Positions 30,822 to 42,400 of a DNA stretch of 55,879 nucleotides are shown here, piece by piece. The position numbers and the translations under genes were made by a program. The stretch comes from Triparma columacea (Eukaryota; Sar; Bolidophyceae; Parmales; Triparmaceae): the NCBI GenBank assembly GCA_030267965.1, contig BRYA01000146.1:31684-87562 (forward strand), given 5' to 3'. The notes beneath the pieces were generated by a model. It was given only the letters and a program-made list of their open reading frames with translations. It searched no databases and was not told the DNA's origin. Numbering within the stretch: position 1 is the first letter of the stretch; each line of letters begins with the position of its first letter.

Positions 30822-33800
30822 TTACCGTAGCCCTGCGGCTGCCAGGTCCACGCCCACCCCTGGATCATCATCCTTTTGCGAGACGTTCAGCTTCGCGAGA
30901 TTCGCTTGCAGGTCTTGCATGCGGTGGAGGCTGTCTGACACGTGTAGCGGCGCAGCCGGCGGTTTGGCCCTCACGAGAAGCCGCCCTCCGAGAAGTGTGC
31001 TCTCCATGTTGAGCGGTGAGTCCGCCCTATCGTTGGGACCGTCAAGAACGTCGCTCGACCCGGTCCCGCTCGACCCGGTCCCCCCCCCAACCCCGACGAG
31101 GCCCCCGACGATCCCTCCCGCGAGCCCCCCCCCCCCCCGTCCCCTTGTAACCGCTCCGGGCGTAGAGTCGAACGATCGGGTTTCACCCTGGAACTCCTCG
31201 CTTCTGTTCACTTGGGCATCACGGAAGAAGAGCATGTCAGGTTCGGTCTCGAAGGCCGTCGTCAACTCGTCCACCCTCTCTTTCGTCACCTGCCACTTCT
31301 TCCTCCCCGCAGCGTTCTGGGCGAAGACTACAGTCGTGTCATGCCTCGCTTCCCAACCTACGTGTTCGAGGGAGGAGCTGCCGCCGAGCCTTTTGTCAGT
31401 AGTGTGCTGCATCCCCTTGTAGAAATGCGCGCTCTTGACCCGCAGCTCCTTGCTAATGTATGATTCGAATCCACCAAAGTCGTAATCCCGGACCACCTTC
31501 CCCCGGCAAGCATTGTCCACTGTCCTGAGGGTAGGGACGACGATGATGAACGAAAGGGGAAGCTCGTTTTCGGATTCGACTAGGAGCTCAAACACGTGAC
31601 GGAGCATCTTATTGATGCTGTCGTCGTCAAAGGGCGGGTTGACTTCGAAGCTCCCCTGCTTCGGATGAAAGTCGTAGAAGGATCCGTAGCTGCCGAAGAA
31701 AAAGTCAGTCTCATAAAAGACGCTGTTGTACGTCTTAGACTGCATGTTAAAGGGGCTCGCGAAGCACTCGTGGGTGACCCCGAAATTCTTCTTCAGCGCG
31801 TTCATCGTCTCCGCCGTTATGCTGGAGTGGTAGCCACCTTTCATCTCACCAAAGAGATTGTATCTCGAGGCAACCGTGAAGATCCTACAGTTGATGCTGC
31901 AGATTTGCGGGTCGCTAAACCGAGGTTTCGCCACCCCCTGAGAGTTCAAGTAGCAGTCGTAGAGTTTTTCATAGTGCTCTCGGAACAGGTGAACCGAAGG
32001 AATCTCGGTGCTAAAATCATCGTAGCCGAAATCCCTGAATTTACCGACCGTAATGGTGACTCCCTGTTTCGTCTCATGTTTGAGCATTCCCAGGTTCTGG
32101 TCAGTGACCTGCTGAGGGTAATTCTCCCGAATTTCGAGAGCGAACTCGGCGACTCGACGGCTGCATCTCTTCACACCATCTGTTAGGAAGTCGGCAAGCT
32201 TCTCGGCATCGCGACCAGGTTGAAGCTGCGGGGACCACTTTCCAGGCCCGGAGACGAGGGTTGCGAAAATTCTCTGCGTGCAATCCCTGCCGAGGAATGG
32301 AATGGCGTAGTCTGAATCTGGTTCCTTGGTCCCAGCTTCCTGCTGGTTTCTGAACTCCTTGGCGGCCGCAAAAATGTACTGGTTCATCATCTCCTTGATA
32401 AGCTCTTCGATGTTCCTCCTATAGCCCTTGGTTTTCCTCGAGAACGGGGCGTCATCGCCATCAAATTTTTTACCCTTGAATCTACCCTTGGCGACATCTT
32501 CGACGAGCAGATCGACCATTTCCCTGAACTCCCTGATACGGTAATTAGCCGTAAGGGGATGCTCGTCTCCCTCATAACTCCTGGCAATCTCCTTATTCAG
32601 TTGAATGAGCTCGTCTGCTTCGAAATAATCTCCGGGATCGATACCCGGAGCCATGGTATTCTCCTCCTCTTGGTCCTTCAAGCGGTCCTCCTTCAAGCCA
32701 AGGAGGGCCGCAAGATCAGCGCTACTCTCGATCAGCTTACTCTCCTTTGCCTCCTTCTTCGCCACAGCCTCCTTCTTCGCTTTCAAGTAAGCCTCGACCT
32801 CTCTCTTCTTATTTTCGTTAGGGATCAGTTTCGTATCTTTTGAAAGCTTTCTCGCGACGTACAGGGGGTGCGTTCCACGGCACAATATCCATTCTTGTAC
32901 TTCGGCCCTCTCAAAAGTTTGGCCAGATTCGTCCCCCTGAATGGTCACGGGATCTTCGAAGAGCTCCTGTGAGATAACACATACAAGGCCCTTTTGAATT
33001 TGTTCGTCGTCCTCTTGAACGGTTTTCTGGTAATCTGGATCACCCGTGGGTGGGAGCACGAGGGAAGGAGTGGGGAAGACGACCTTGCTGTCGAAAAAGA
33101 ATTTCACCTTTCTCCACCTCTTTTGGAAATCCTTGAGCTCCTTGAGTTTCCTTGCATCGCCCACGAAGGTCATGAAATCGGCGACCTTGTCTAGGAAAGT
33201 GGCAGACCCGGCACCTGATTTATCCTCGACGACCTCGAGCTCGAGGCCGTTGAAGGCGCCCAAACTCAACGCAAAGCCGAGAATGGTGCGCTGGGTGGAG
33301 GGATCAGGTTTCAGAGTATTGTCGTCAAGAACATTAAAGAGATAGAAGAGAGCTTCCTTTCGGGATCCGGGGTCACCAGTCTGGTGCATGACACCCAAGA
33401 GCTTCCGCACGGTGGCAAGAACAGGAAGAGTTATGCACTCCCCCCCGTCTCTAAGTTTCGTGATAGAAGTGTCGTACTCGCACAGCTTCGAAACGGCACA
33501 GAAGTCGGCCTGCCCCGCAATGTCGATAGGATAGAAGCCCCTCGATCCACTACAACACTCGACACACATTGGCTCTTCACCCTCTCTCCTGCGAATCGAC
33601 ATCTCAGCCGACACCGTATCAGAGGAAGTACTCTTCTCAAATCGATCCAAATGCTGCCGAATCTCCCGATGCATCTTCTCCTTAGCTGCGAAAAGCGATT
33701 GATGACGGTCGAAGGACATCACAGAAAGAGTTGAGAAAAGAAGAATTATGTGACGAGCACAAGAGAAGCGAGTCGCCAGAGGTTTCTTTCAGTACATTGT

Positions 33801-36800
33801 GAGTGTCGTCGCTTTGCTCCTCGCCCTTTACGCTCACCTTTCGCCCTTTTCTCAGAACGCAATATCCTTTCCGCTTCTTTATCCCAAGTGCGAGTCGTAC
33901 GCTCAAACTTTTCATTTTCAAGCTTTTCGAGTATGTGGTAGTAATTCATCAAGTCCTTCTCGTAAGTTTTATTGTTATTGTCGTTGATTTTGGCTACACG
34001 AGTCTCTTCTTGCTTCTGCGCTGCAGCTTTCCTAGGATCTTCAGTCCCGACGAAGAGCTCCGTCATCAATTCCTGCTGTCTTTCGGTTAATGTGTATAGC
34101 TTTTGTCTGCCGTTCAGTGGCGACAAGTCTAAGATGCGTTTGACCGCGGGGTCACTGAGAGACATAGTCCTCGGGGTAAATCCAGGCTCATTGGTGTCCT
34201 TATCCTCCCCAAAGAACTTGACTCTGATCTGGCAGGGAAACCTCCCCTTAAAGGCAGTGGGTTCATGTTTCCCTTTCTGCGACACCGAAACGCAAGGACC
34301 GGTGAGTTGTTTCTTCTCGAAGTTGAAGAGATAGACAATTGAGCCTATCTCGCAGTCATAATAAGTCTTCCAAGACTCATAGGGGGCACCAAAGAGCCTC
34401 ATTTTCACGCATTCTACTCTGGTCTTCTCGTTGCAGTGCCAGATGAACCCAGGTTGATCCCGATAGTCGACGATATTCAGGTAGCGAGATCCGGAGTTCC
34501 CCTCAATTCGATTAGGGACCAACAACTTAGGCTTGACGGGCATCGCGGGGGTGTCTTCATCAAAACCAGCCTCCTGCTCGGAGGCGCTGCTATCATCGTC
34601 CTCGGAGTCACTGGGGTCATTCTTCTCAGCTCGTTTTATTGCAGAAAGGTAAGACGCCTTGATCCCTTTCTCCCACTCTTCAACATTGGCCACAATGGCC
34701 CCCATATTCCCCATATTGCCGTCGTAGCTTGGCGGCCCGAATGTGCAGATAAGCTTTGGGGGGATGGCACCACACCTCTTCTCGAACTGCGAAGAGGGAA
34801 GCGACGAGATAGGGGCGCGTTTATTTATAGGTTAGGATGGTCGTGATAATTGGGGTGGTGTAAAATTAGGAGTGGCACCGAAGGGTGTGTTGGCTTGCGA
34901 CGTGCGACTTAGCGCAATCATAATTCAGGCGAGCCGCAGCCAGAGAAGACAACACATACATTATCGTGCCGTCGCTGTCCTCCCCCACTTTGCCTTTTGC
35001 CCGTTCTCACCTCCATCATCTCGACACCATACTTGGGTATGTAGGTAGAGTACTCAAGAACCTCAATGACGTTGACGACGACGTGACGGGCCCCTTCGAA
35101 AATGCACTTCTTGTCAAAATCTAGCCTCCACTGCAAAATGTCGATATAAGAGTGAAGCGTGGGATGCGTTTCTCGACCGCTCGGGAGGGTGGCGTACACG
35201 GACTCAATCCCATCGGAGAGGACTACCCGAACCACTGGTTCCGTGCGCCCAAGCATATAGACGAGGGCAGGTTTTTCGACGACATGAAGGATAGTGTCGA
35301 CGTGAAGGGTAGTCTTATTTCCTGGTGTCGATACAATCAAGTTCTTAATCTTGCATATGGCGGGAGCCAGGCATTTCTGCGCGGCGAGGCGACGGAATCG
35401 CGATCCAGGCCCAAGTTTTTCAAAGACATTACTGGGAAGGTGGAATTCCAAGTCTTTATCGTTCAACAGCTTCCCCATGAAGGAGACAAACTCGACAGTG
35501 AAGACTCTCAGGGCACAGCTGACAATATCCGAGTTCGTCACTATGTTGAAATCACTTTCATGACAAGCGTTGTTGCCGTACCGTCGAAGCTCTTCCAGGT
35601 CGTTCTTGTAAGCCTCACGGTTCTGCTGTTTCTCTCCTGCCAGCTTCCTGATCATCGCCGTCATGTCCAAGTCGTTCTTGTAGGTATCCCCCGGAAAATG
35701 AAGGCGGTGCAGGCGTTCGACGATGAACCTGCATTTCTGTAATTTATCGTTCACAATGTCATTGCAGTAGGAGGCGACCTTAACAAGACCTCGAATAGCT
35801 TCAAAGAGGTGTTGCTGGGGCTGGGAAAAAGCTGGGGAGGAAGCTTCATCAGGGATCGCTCGGGAAAGGTGGTTGAGAGTCGAAGACGCAAGCATGAAAA
35901 ATACCTGCGGGGAAGATGTGGGAGACGATATTAGATGTATAGTACATTGCATTAAAGAATCGCTCCTTCCAAATTGCTTTTTAATCCCTTCTCACCTTGC
36001 TCGAAGCGATCTCCTTCGTATTGATGGAGTTGGCAACAATCGTCGGGCAGTTCTCGATGCTGGACGAGAAGGTCATGCTACTGTCGAGGGAGTCAAAGAC
36101 TGCGTCCTCGATTCCTCGGAAGTGGGAGTCGCAGAAGAACGACTGCGTGAAGGGCAGCAGGCACGTGCTATGGCGCGATAGAGGATATGATGCGATAGAG
36201 GATGAAGGAGAGGACAGCGAAGGTGTCCTGAGATTCGGAAAGTCTTGGTCGGTGCCGCTCTTGACAGTGGAGGAGTCGGGATGATATTCGTACTTGCAGT
36301 TGGCGCCGGTCACAGCGATGACGTATTTGGAGGTGAAGTCGGGCGCGCAGAAACCTTTGATGATATCAGTACCCCTCATCTGTGCCTTTTTGGGGACAGA
36401 TCTCATTTCCATATTGACCATCATCTTGGTAAGCACTGCGATAAGTGAAAAAAAAATGATTGCGTTAGTGGATGTGCGCTATGGTGTCTTGCTGTCATTC
36501 ATATTCACCTGGTTTGACCTTGATCTGGCACGGAAAGTGGCGCGATTCGAAGTCGATACAGCCCGGGGAGTACACCGTCTCGTAGACCGTAGGACCCGAA
36601 AGTGCAACGTAGGGTCCCCAGAGAAATTTCGATTCGTAATTGTACAGGAAGAGGATCGTGGGAGCTTTGACGAGCAGGGAGTCGTCGTTCGTCGGGCGTG
36701 ACTTGAGAGCGACGTCGCGGAGTGCCTTCATTGCATTTTCCTCGCCTGGGAATTTCGTGGGTGGGAAGCAGTGGGATAGGGTGACGATATCTTGAAGTTC

Positions 36801-39203
36801 CCTGAACTTCCCTACGAAATCGGCGAAGGTGCGCTCGCCATTGCAGATTTCCTCGGTATTGTTATCGCAAAAGAAGACGTAGGACTTCGCCCCGTTCGTC
36901 GAAACGTAGCGCAGCAAACAATCCTCCTGCTTGGCGGGACTATCATTTGGGGCTGGGACCTGGGTGGGGGCATCGTTCGCAACAGCGTAAGTCCTCTCAA
37001 CCTGTGACGAGAAAGTTTTGCACACGCGAGATGAGAGTAGTCAGCGAGCGAGGAGTGGCGGCGACGAGTTGCGAGTTTGATTATCTGCCCACTCTCACCT
37101 CCGCAAGCCTCCTCAGGGCGTCACTCTTGATCCGATCCCTCGACGCCTCCTGGGTCGCAACGGAATGTGGGTTCGACAGTAAACTGCCGGACTTGACCTT
37201 CTCGGCTTCATCGGCGATCCTTTTCTGCCGCTTGGCTTCCTCGATTTGCTCTGCCACCTCCTTGGCCTTCTGGAGTCTCCTGATTTCAGCTTCCTCCTCG
37301 GCGCGTTTCCTCTCCTCCTTCTCCTTGGCAATCCTTGCCTTCTCCTCGTCCTCCTTTTTCTTTGCTTCTTCCATCGCCTTCTTCTTCTTAAGCTTGTTTT
37401 TCTTCTTTCCCATCTCTTCTATTTCCATTAACTGCGGTGGGCAAGAGTGTGAGCGTAGGTTACGAAGCCCCTGTTGAGCAACAGTGGAAGACAATTCTCA
37501 CCTCCTCCTCCAATGTTTTCTTCTTCTTCTTCTTCTTTGCTTCCTCTCTTGCAGCCTCGCGCGCGGCCAGCTTCTCGAGGTTCGCCTGCTTTCGCTTCTC
37601 AGCCAGCTTCTCCTCCTCTTCCTGGCGCTTGCGAGCTTCCTCTTCCTGCTGTTTCTTCTTTTCCCTCTCCTTGATCCGAGCTTTTTCCGCCGCTTTTTCC
37701 TTGTCAGCTGCTTCTTGCTTTGCAAGTTCGGCAAGGAACTCCCTCCTCTTGGCTTCCTCGATCCTCCTCATCTCCGCTCTCTCGGCCTTCTTCTTCTCTT
37801 CTTCTTTAGCCCTCTCCTTCTCCTTTTCGGCCTTTTCTCGCTTCTTCACCTCAGCAAGGCGAGCCTTCTCTGCTTTGAAAGCTTCCCTCCTCTCCTTCTT
37901 AAGTATCTTCTCCCTCGCCCTCTCCCTCTCCCTCTCCGCCTCCATCACCCTCCTAATCTCCCTCTCCCTCTCCCTCTTTTCCGCCGCTGCTTTCCTCTCT
38001 TCTTCCTTCATCTCCCACGCCTGCTGTTCACGCTGTCCAAAGCTCATCCCATTGAAAAGGTTGTTCGGGTCCACTATGCGCGGGTCAACGAAGGGTACAT
38101 TTGTTGTATCGTATTCATCATCGTCTTCTCCACTTGAGTCCGACGACGATCCCGAGCTCAGATATGGGACTTCTCTGCGGAAGGGAAAAGAGGAGTGCGC
38201 GTTAGTTAGCGCACGCAATAACACAGTGCCATTTTCGCCAAAATTCTCGATTCTCACCCGCCGTTACTGCCTTCGTCTGAGTCCGAGTCTGATAGCATGG
38301 GCGCTTCGTCTGATTCCGAGTCTGATAGCGAGGGCGCTTCGTCTGATTCCGAGTCTGATAGCATGGGCGCTTCGTCTGACTCCGAGTCTGATAGCAAGGG
38401 CGGAGGATTGCCCCCGTCCGAGGTCGAGTCTGACAGCGCAGCAGGAGGTTCATCATCACCCTCATCGATGGTCGAGTCCTCGACCTTCCTCTTCAGACCC
38501 ACGTCGGGGGTTTTGGAAGCGGCCTTAGCGGCCTTAGCCTCAGTGTTGGCAGGGGTCTGCTTAATCTCGGTCCCCCTATCGCCGCCAGCGTCCAGCGAGT
38601 CTTTTGTGTCCTGAGGTTTGGGGGCGACAGTAAAATTCGCGAGCATCGCGGTAACCACGCGCTTCGCGGCAGTGGCAATTCCTACGGAATCGACCGTCTA
38701 ACACCGGGGGGAGGGGGGGGGACGTGAGTTAGTTGGAAGGGTCTCCCAAGAACGAAACTATTGACAGTGGCTTGAAAGCAATGAATTTATCTCACATCTG
38801 TACCAGTAATTACGTTGCCTTCAAAACAAAATATGAAGTCGCTCTGTTTCATGCCGGCACCGTTCGCGAATTTGGTGAAAATCTGTCGGGATGGGGAGCG
38901 TGGGTTAGGATTGAGAAGATTTTGTTGAAGAAGTGGTACTTGGAAACTCACAATGTCCAGGGTCCTGGTAGTAGGAATGCGGTAAAGTGGCGACGTGACA
39001 CTCGTGGAGAGCCCTTCCGGGGCTCCATCCCATTTGATGGAGACAACAACTTTATGCGAGGAACTATTGTGTCTCCATGGTAAATGGGTCTCCTGAGTTG
39101 CTTCCTGCGAGGACGATGGAGGCTCAGCCTCATTTGAGTCTTCACGGGCAAGATTCTTAGGATCGAAGTCTCCAGAACTTCCGGAATTCGCGGATTTGGA
39201 CAT
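30822..39203 (-). CDS. PCIF1-type cap m6Am methyltransferase with SUMO-like, DCD, OB and U-box domains, 2474 aa
   Basis: Ten exons (minus): 39203..38952, 38882..38796, 38697..38258, 38174..37502, 37431..37099, 37001..36509, 36435..35996, 35904..35011, 34786..33838, 33685..30822; all phases join. Order: SUMO/ubiquitin-like fold (about 50-125, ending VITGTDTVDSVGI); acidic LSDSESDEAP repeats; Lys/Glu-rich helix (330-595); DCD-like domain (627-760); helical region with an RYGNNACHE motif near 1015; RPA1N-like OB fold (about 1117-1192: VVRVVLSDG ... VVVNVIEVLE); second DCD (about 1305-1390); U-box (about 1752-1825, QELFEDPVTI); and PCIF1 methyltransferase (about 2050-2330) with NPPF at 2203. PCIF1 methylates the first transcribed adenosine next to the cap. 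Exon G to H could instead be a gene boundary (see findings), but the frame continues across it. Confidence 0.8.
34821..34830 (-). promoter_or_regulatory. TATA-like CTATAAATAA inside PCIF1 intron 34787..35010
   Basis: A good TATA match on the minus strand, 107 bp before an in-frame ATG (34714-34712) of the next exon. It could start a short transcript encoding DCD, U-box and methyltransferase only. Consensus and position are the only support. Confidence 0.35.
38281..38401. repeat. 33-bp tandem repeat, about 3.6 copies, in the PCIF1 gene
   Basis: A GGCGCTTCGTCTGACTCCGA-type unit of 33 bp, encoding 11-residue acidic repeats LSDSESDEAP[MS] on the minus strand, within exon 38697..38258. The reading frame is kept in each copy. 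Repeat number is likely variable between strains. Confidence 0.85.
38883..38951 (-). other. In-frame, stop-free intron (69 nt) in the PCIF1 gene
   Basis: GTGAGT...GACAG on the minus strand, a multiple of three, no stop in frame. Removing it rejoins the two halves of the SUMO-like fold. Retaining it would add 23 residues into that fold. Confidence 0.7.
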
Positions 39204-39465
39204 TTTACTGCCAGAGCGTGTGAGGGTGTCTGAAATGTTGGCTTTTTCCAGCTGTTGTGCAACTACAAGAGGCGGTGGAGCTTTCTCTCGCTCTCTTCAA
39301 CTAATAGACCTGCAAAGAATTGTCGTAGCGAGTCTAAGGATGCGGGTCACAAGAGATGTGGTGGGATTAGGTGGACAAAATGACCAAAGCCCATTGCCAA
39401 TTCCTCCCTCCTCTATTTTCCCCTCTGTGGAAGTCCGGAGTCTGAAGAAAGGAATTTGAAGGAGG
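39204..39465. promoter_or_regulatory. Divergent promoter of the PCIF1-type and M16 peptidase genes
   Basis: 262 bp between the two start codons, with CTCTCTT/GAGAG-type tracts near 39285-39300. No TATA was recognised. An AGGAGG run lies just before the M16 ATG; in a eukaryote I give it no meaning. Confidence 0.45.
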
Positions 39466-42400
39466 ATGAAGGTCTACCCAACACCAAACAAGAGCCCAAA
39501 TGATACTAACGAGTATAGACACATAGAACTCGATTGTGGCCTTCGTGTTGTCCTCATAAGGTAGGTTAATTCACCAGTGACCAAGAGGGAAATCCCGTCA
39601 GACCCTATTTTCAACCCTCTAACGACCACCCTTCTCAGCGACACGAAGCAGTTCAGAAAGAACCTAGATGTTGGTATAACGGGAAGCAGGGAGGAAGACG
39701 ACTTCACTGATGAAGATGAGGAGGAGGTGAGAGGGTTGGGGGGACTATTGGGGTGGATGGGGGGGGGAGGTTGGAAGTGCGGGGGAAGAAGCGGGACGAT
39801 TTATAGTACTTTCTCCTTCGTCTATTTCCCCCTTCCGAAGCCCGCCCTCATTCATGTATCCTTGTCTCCTCTCTTTTCCCCTCCCCACCCAGGATAGTGC
39901 AAAGGCAAAGGACACTTCAATGGACGTTGACGAGGAGAGCGAGGAGGGGGAAGAGGAGGGGGAAGGCGACGATGACGAGGAGGATGACGAGGGGGAGGAC
40001 GATCAAGGGGGTGAGAGGAAGGCCGCTGCCGCAATGTGCGTTGGAGTGGGTTCCTACTTTGACCCGCCCTACCTGCAAGGACTGAGCCACTTCCTGGAAC
40101 ACATGCTCTTTATGGGCACCGAGAAGTACCCAGAGGAGGTGAGTAGAGCCAAGTGGTGTCCCGGATTCAAAACCACCACAGCAGGGCTGACCCAGGATTC
40201 GAATATATAGCATTTAACTCCCCCCCACCACACGCAGAACTACTACGATGCGATGCTAAGCAAGTGGGGCGGTTACGACAACGCATACACCGAGATGGAG
40301 CACACCGTGTACCACTTCGACGTGCAGCAGGAGCGCTTCTTCCAGGCCCTAGACATTTTCTCCCAGTTCTTCGTTGCCCCGCTAATGAAAAAGGACGGGA
40401 CAGAGAGGGAGCTTGAGGCAGGTGAGAGATAGGGCACCTAGCCAAAGCCATTTAATTTCCAAACTTATACTCACTACACCACCGCTGCCGCAAAATTACA
40501 GTCGAGAGCGAGGTGAGATGAGATTAGACGAAATGAGACAAACTGCCAGCATAACCTTTCCACCCTCCATGCCTACCCGCTTCACCCTTTGCTTTGCTCG
40601 TCTCAGTTCCAGCTCAACTACGCTAGTGACGACGCCAGGCTGGAGCAGATTTTCTCCCATACCGCCAAACCCCACTCTGAGCATCCCTTTTCCTCCTTCG
40701 CCTGGGGGAATAAGAACTCTCTCCAGACCACTCCAGAGGCCAACAAGATCAACGTTCACGAGGAACTTAGGTGCGTGTGGTATCGCATGCTATGCTCTTT
40801 CCCCGAACCCCGTTAACCCCCCCTTCTCCTCCCCACCCCTGACAGGAAATTCTACGACCAGTATTACTACGCCAAGAATATGAGGCTGGTCGTAATAGGG
40901 GGCTTTTCCCTTGACTGCTTGCAGGACAGAGTGGCGGAAATGTTCTCTGCCGTCCCACCCTCCCCCCGCGTGCCCCCAACTCTCCCCCTCGAGCACCCCT
41001 CTGACGACTACAACGTCACCTCCCCCCTCTCAAAGTTCGGCATGCCCTTTGCACCAGAAGCGCTGAGCACGATCTACAGAGTCGTTCCGGTAAAAAACAG
41101 ACACAACCTTTCCCTCACCTGGCAGCTGCCCCCTCAACTCCAGAACTGGAGGGCAAACCCGACCGATTACATTGGGCACCTCATAGGCCATGAGGGCAGA
41201 GGGAGCATCCTGTCGGCCCTCAAGAGGAGGTGAGAATGGGCAAGAAGACGAAAACAATTATCAAAGCCCCCTCGGCATGACAATCAAGACAATTGTGATG
41301 ATCTAACTCGCCCTCACTTTGCAGCGGCTGGGCGAACTCCGTCTACGCTGGCATCGGCAGCGATGGATTCTGCATGGCATCCTCGCACGCCCTCTTCTCC
41401 ATCAACGTAGGGCTCACGGAGGAGGGCGTCGAAAAGTGGGAGGAAGTTGTAGAGACGGTGTACAGCTACATAGAAATGATGAGGAAGATCGGAGGACAGG
41501 ACGGCGCTTCCTTCCCCTCCCACATTTATTCGGAAATTAAGGCGGTAGGCGACTTCAAATTTAGGTTCCAGGAGGACGAGGAGCCCTCAGAACTAGTCGA
41601 AGACCTCGCGGACGAGCTATCGCCCTGCCACGCTTACCCGCCCGAGCATATTCTCGATGGATCAACTTTGGCCTTTGAGTACGACGGGAGGGCGGTTATG
41701 GAGATCCTCAACAAGTACATGACGTGCAATAACATGAGGATCGACATCATTTCTAGCTCGTACGGGAGGGACTCGGACTACGAGGAGGGAGAGGGGGGTG
41801 AGGACGACACCATGGAGGTGGACGACGGAGAAAAAGAAAAAGGAAAAGGAGGCAACTCCAACTCAAACCCCAACCCCCTCCCTCCCCCCCCCCCCCCTCA
41901 ATTGCCCCACTACCTGCGCGTCGCCGATCAACTCGTCGAGCCGATCTTTGGGACAAAGTACTGGAGGTCCAAACTTTCGTCAGCGACTATCGCAAGGTTC
42001 AAAAACCCCAGCCTTTCATCCGGCCTGCACCTGCCTGAACCCAACCCTTACCTTCCTGAGAGCTTCGATTTGAAGCCTTTCCCCTCCGACGATGCCGCTC
42101 ACCCCCTCGTTGGAGCCCTAGTGAAGGTCGCCGACCTCAAGACGAAGGGCAAGGTAAGAAAAGACGAGGTGTGTACTTTAGGGTTACATGCCCCGCATTA
42201 TTCCTCACCCAAATCTTTTCGCTTCTCGCCCCGCATGCCACAGACCATCTTCTACTCAGGCTCAATTGTCAAGTTCGACTCAACGAAAAACTCGCTGCTT
42301 GTGAGCTACGAAGACGAGGATAAAGCGTGGTACAAGGTTGACAACGACCTCACGTTCTTCTCCAAGATGAAGAACGATGACTCTTTCGTCGTCGAGAAAG

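Noticed and set aside
37437..38528. 363-codon plus-strand frame rich in Ser/Phe
   Set aside because: It is the complement of the Lys/Glu-rich exon and the 33-bp acidic repeats of the PCIF1 gene.
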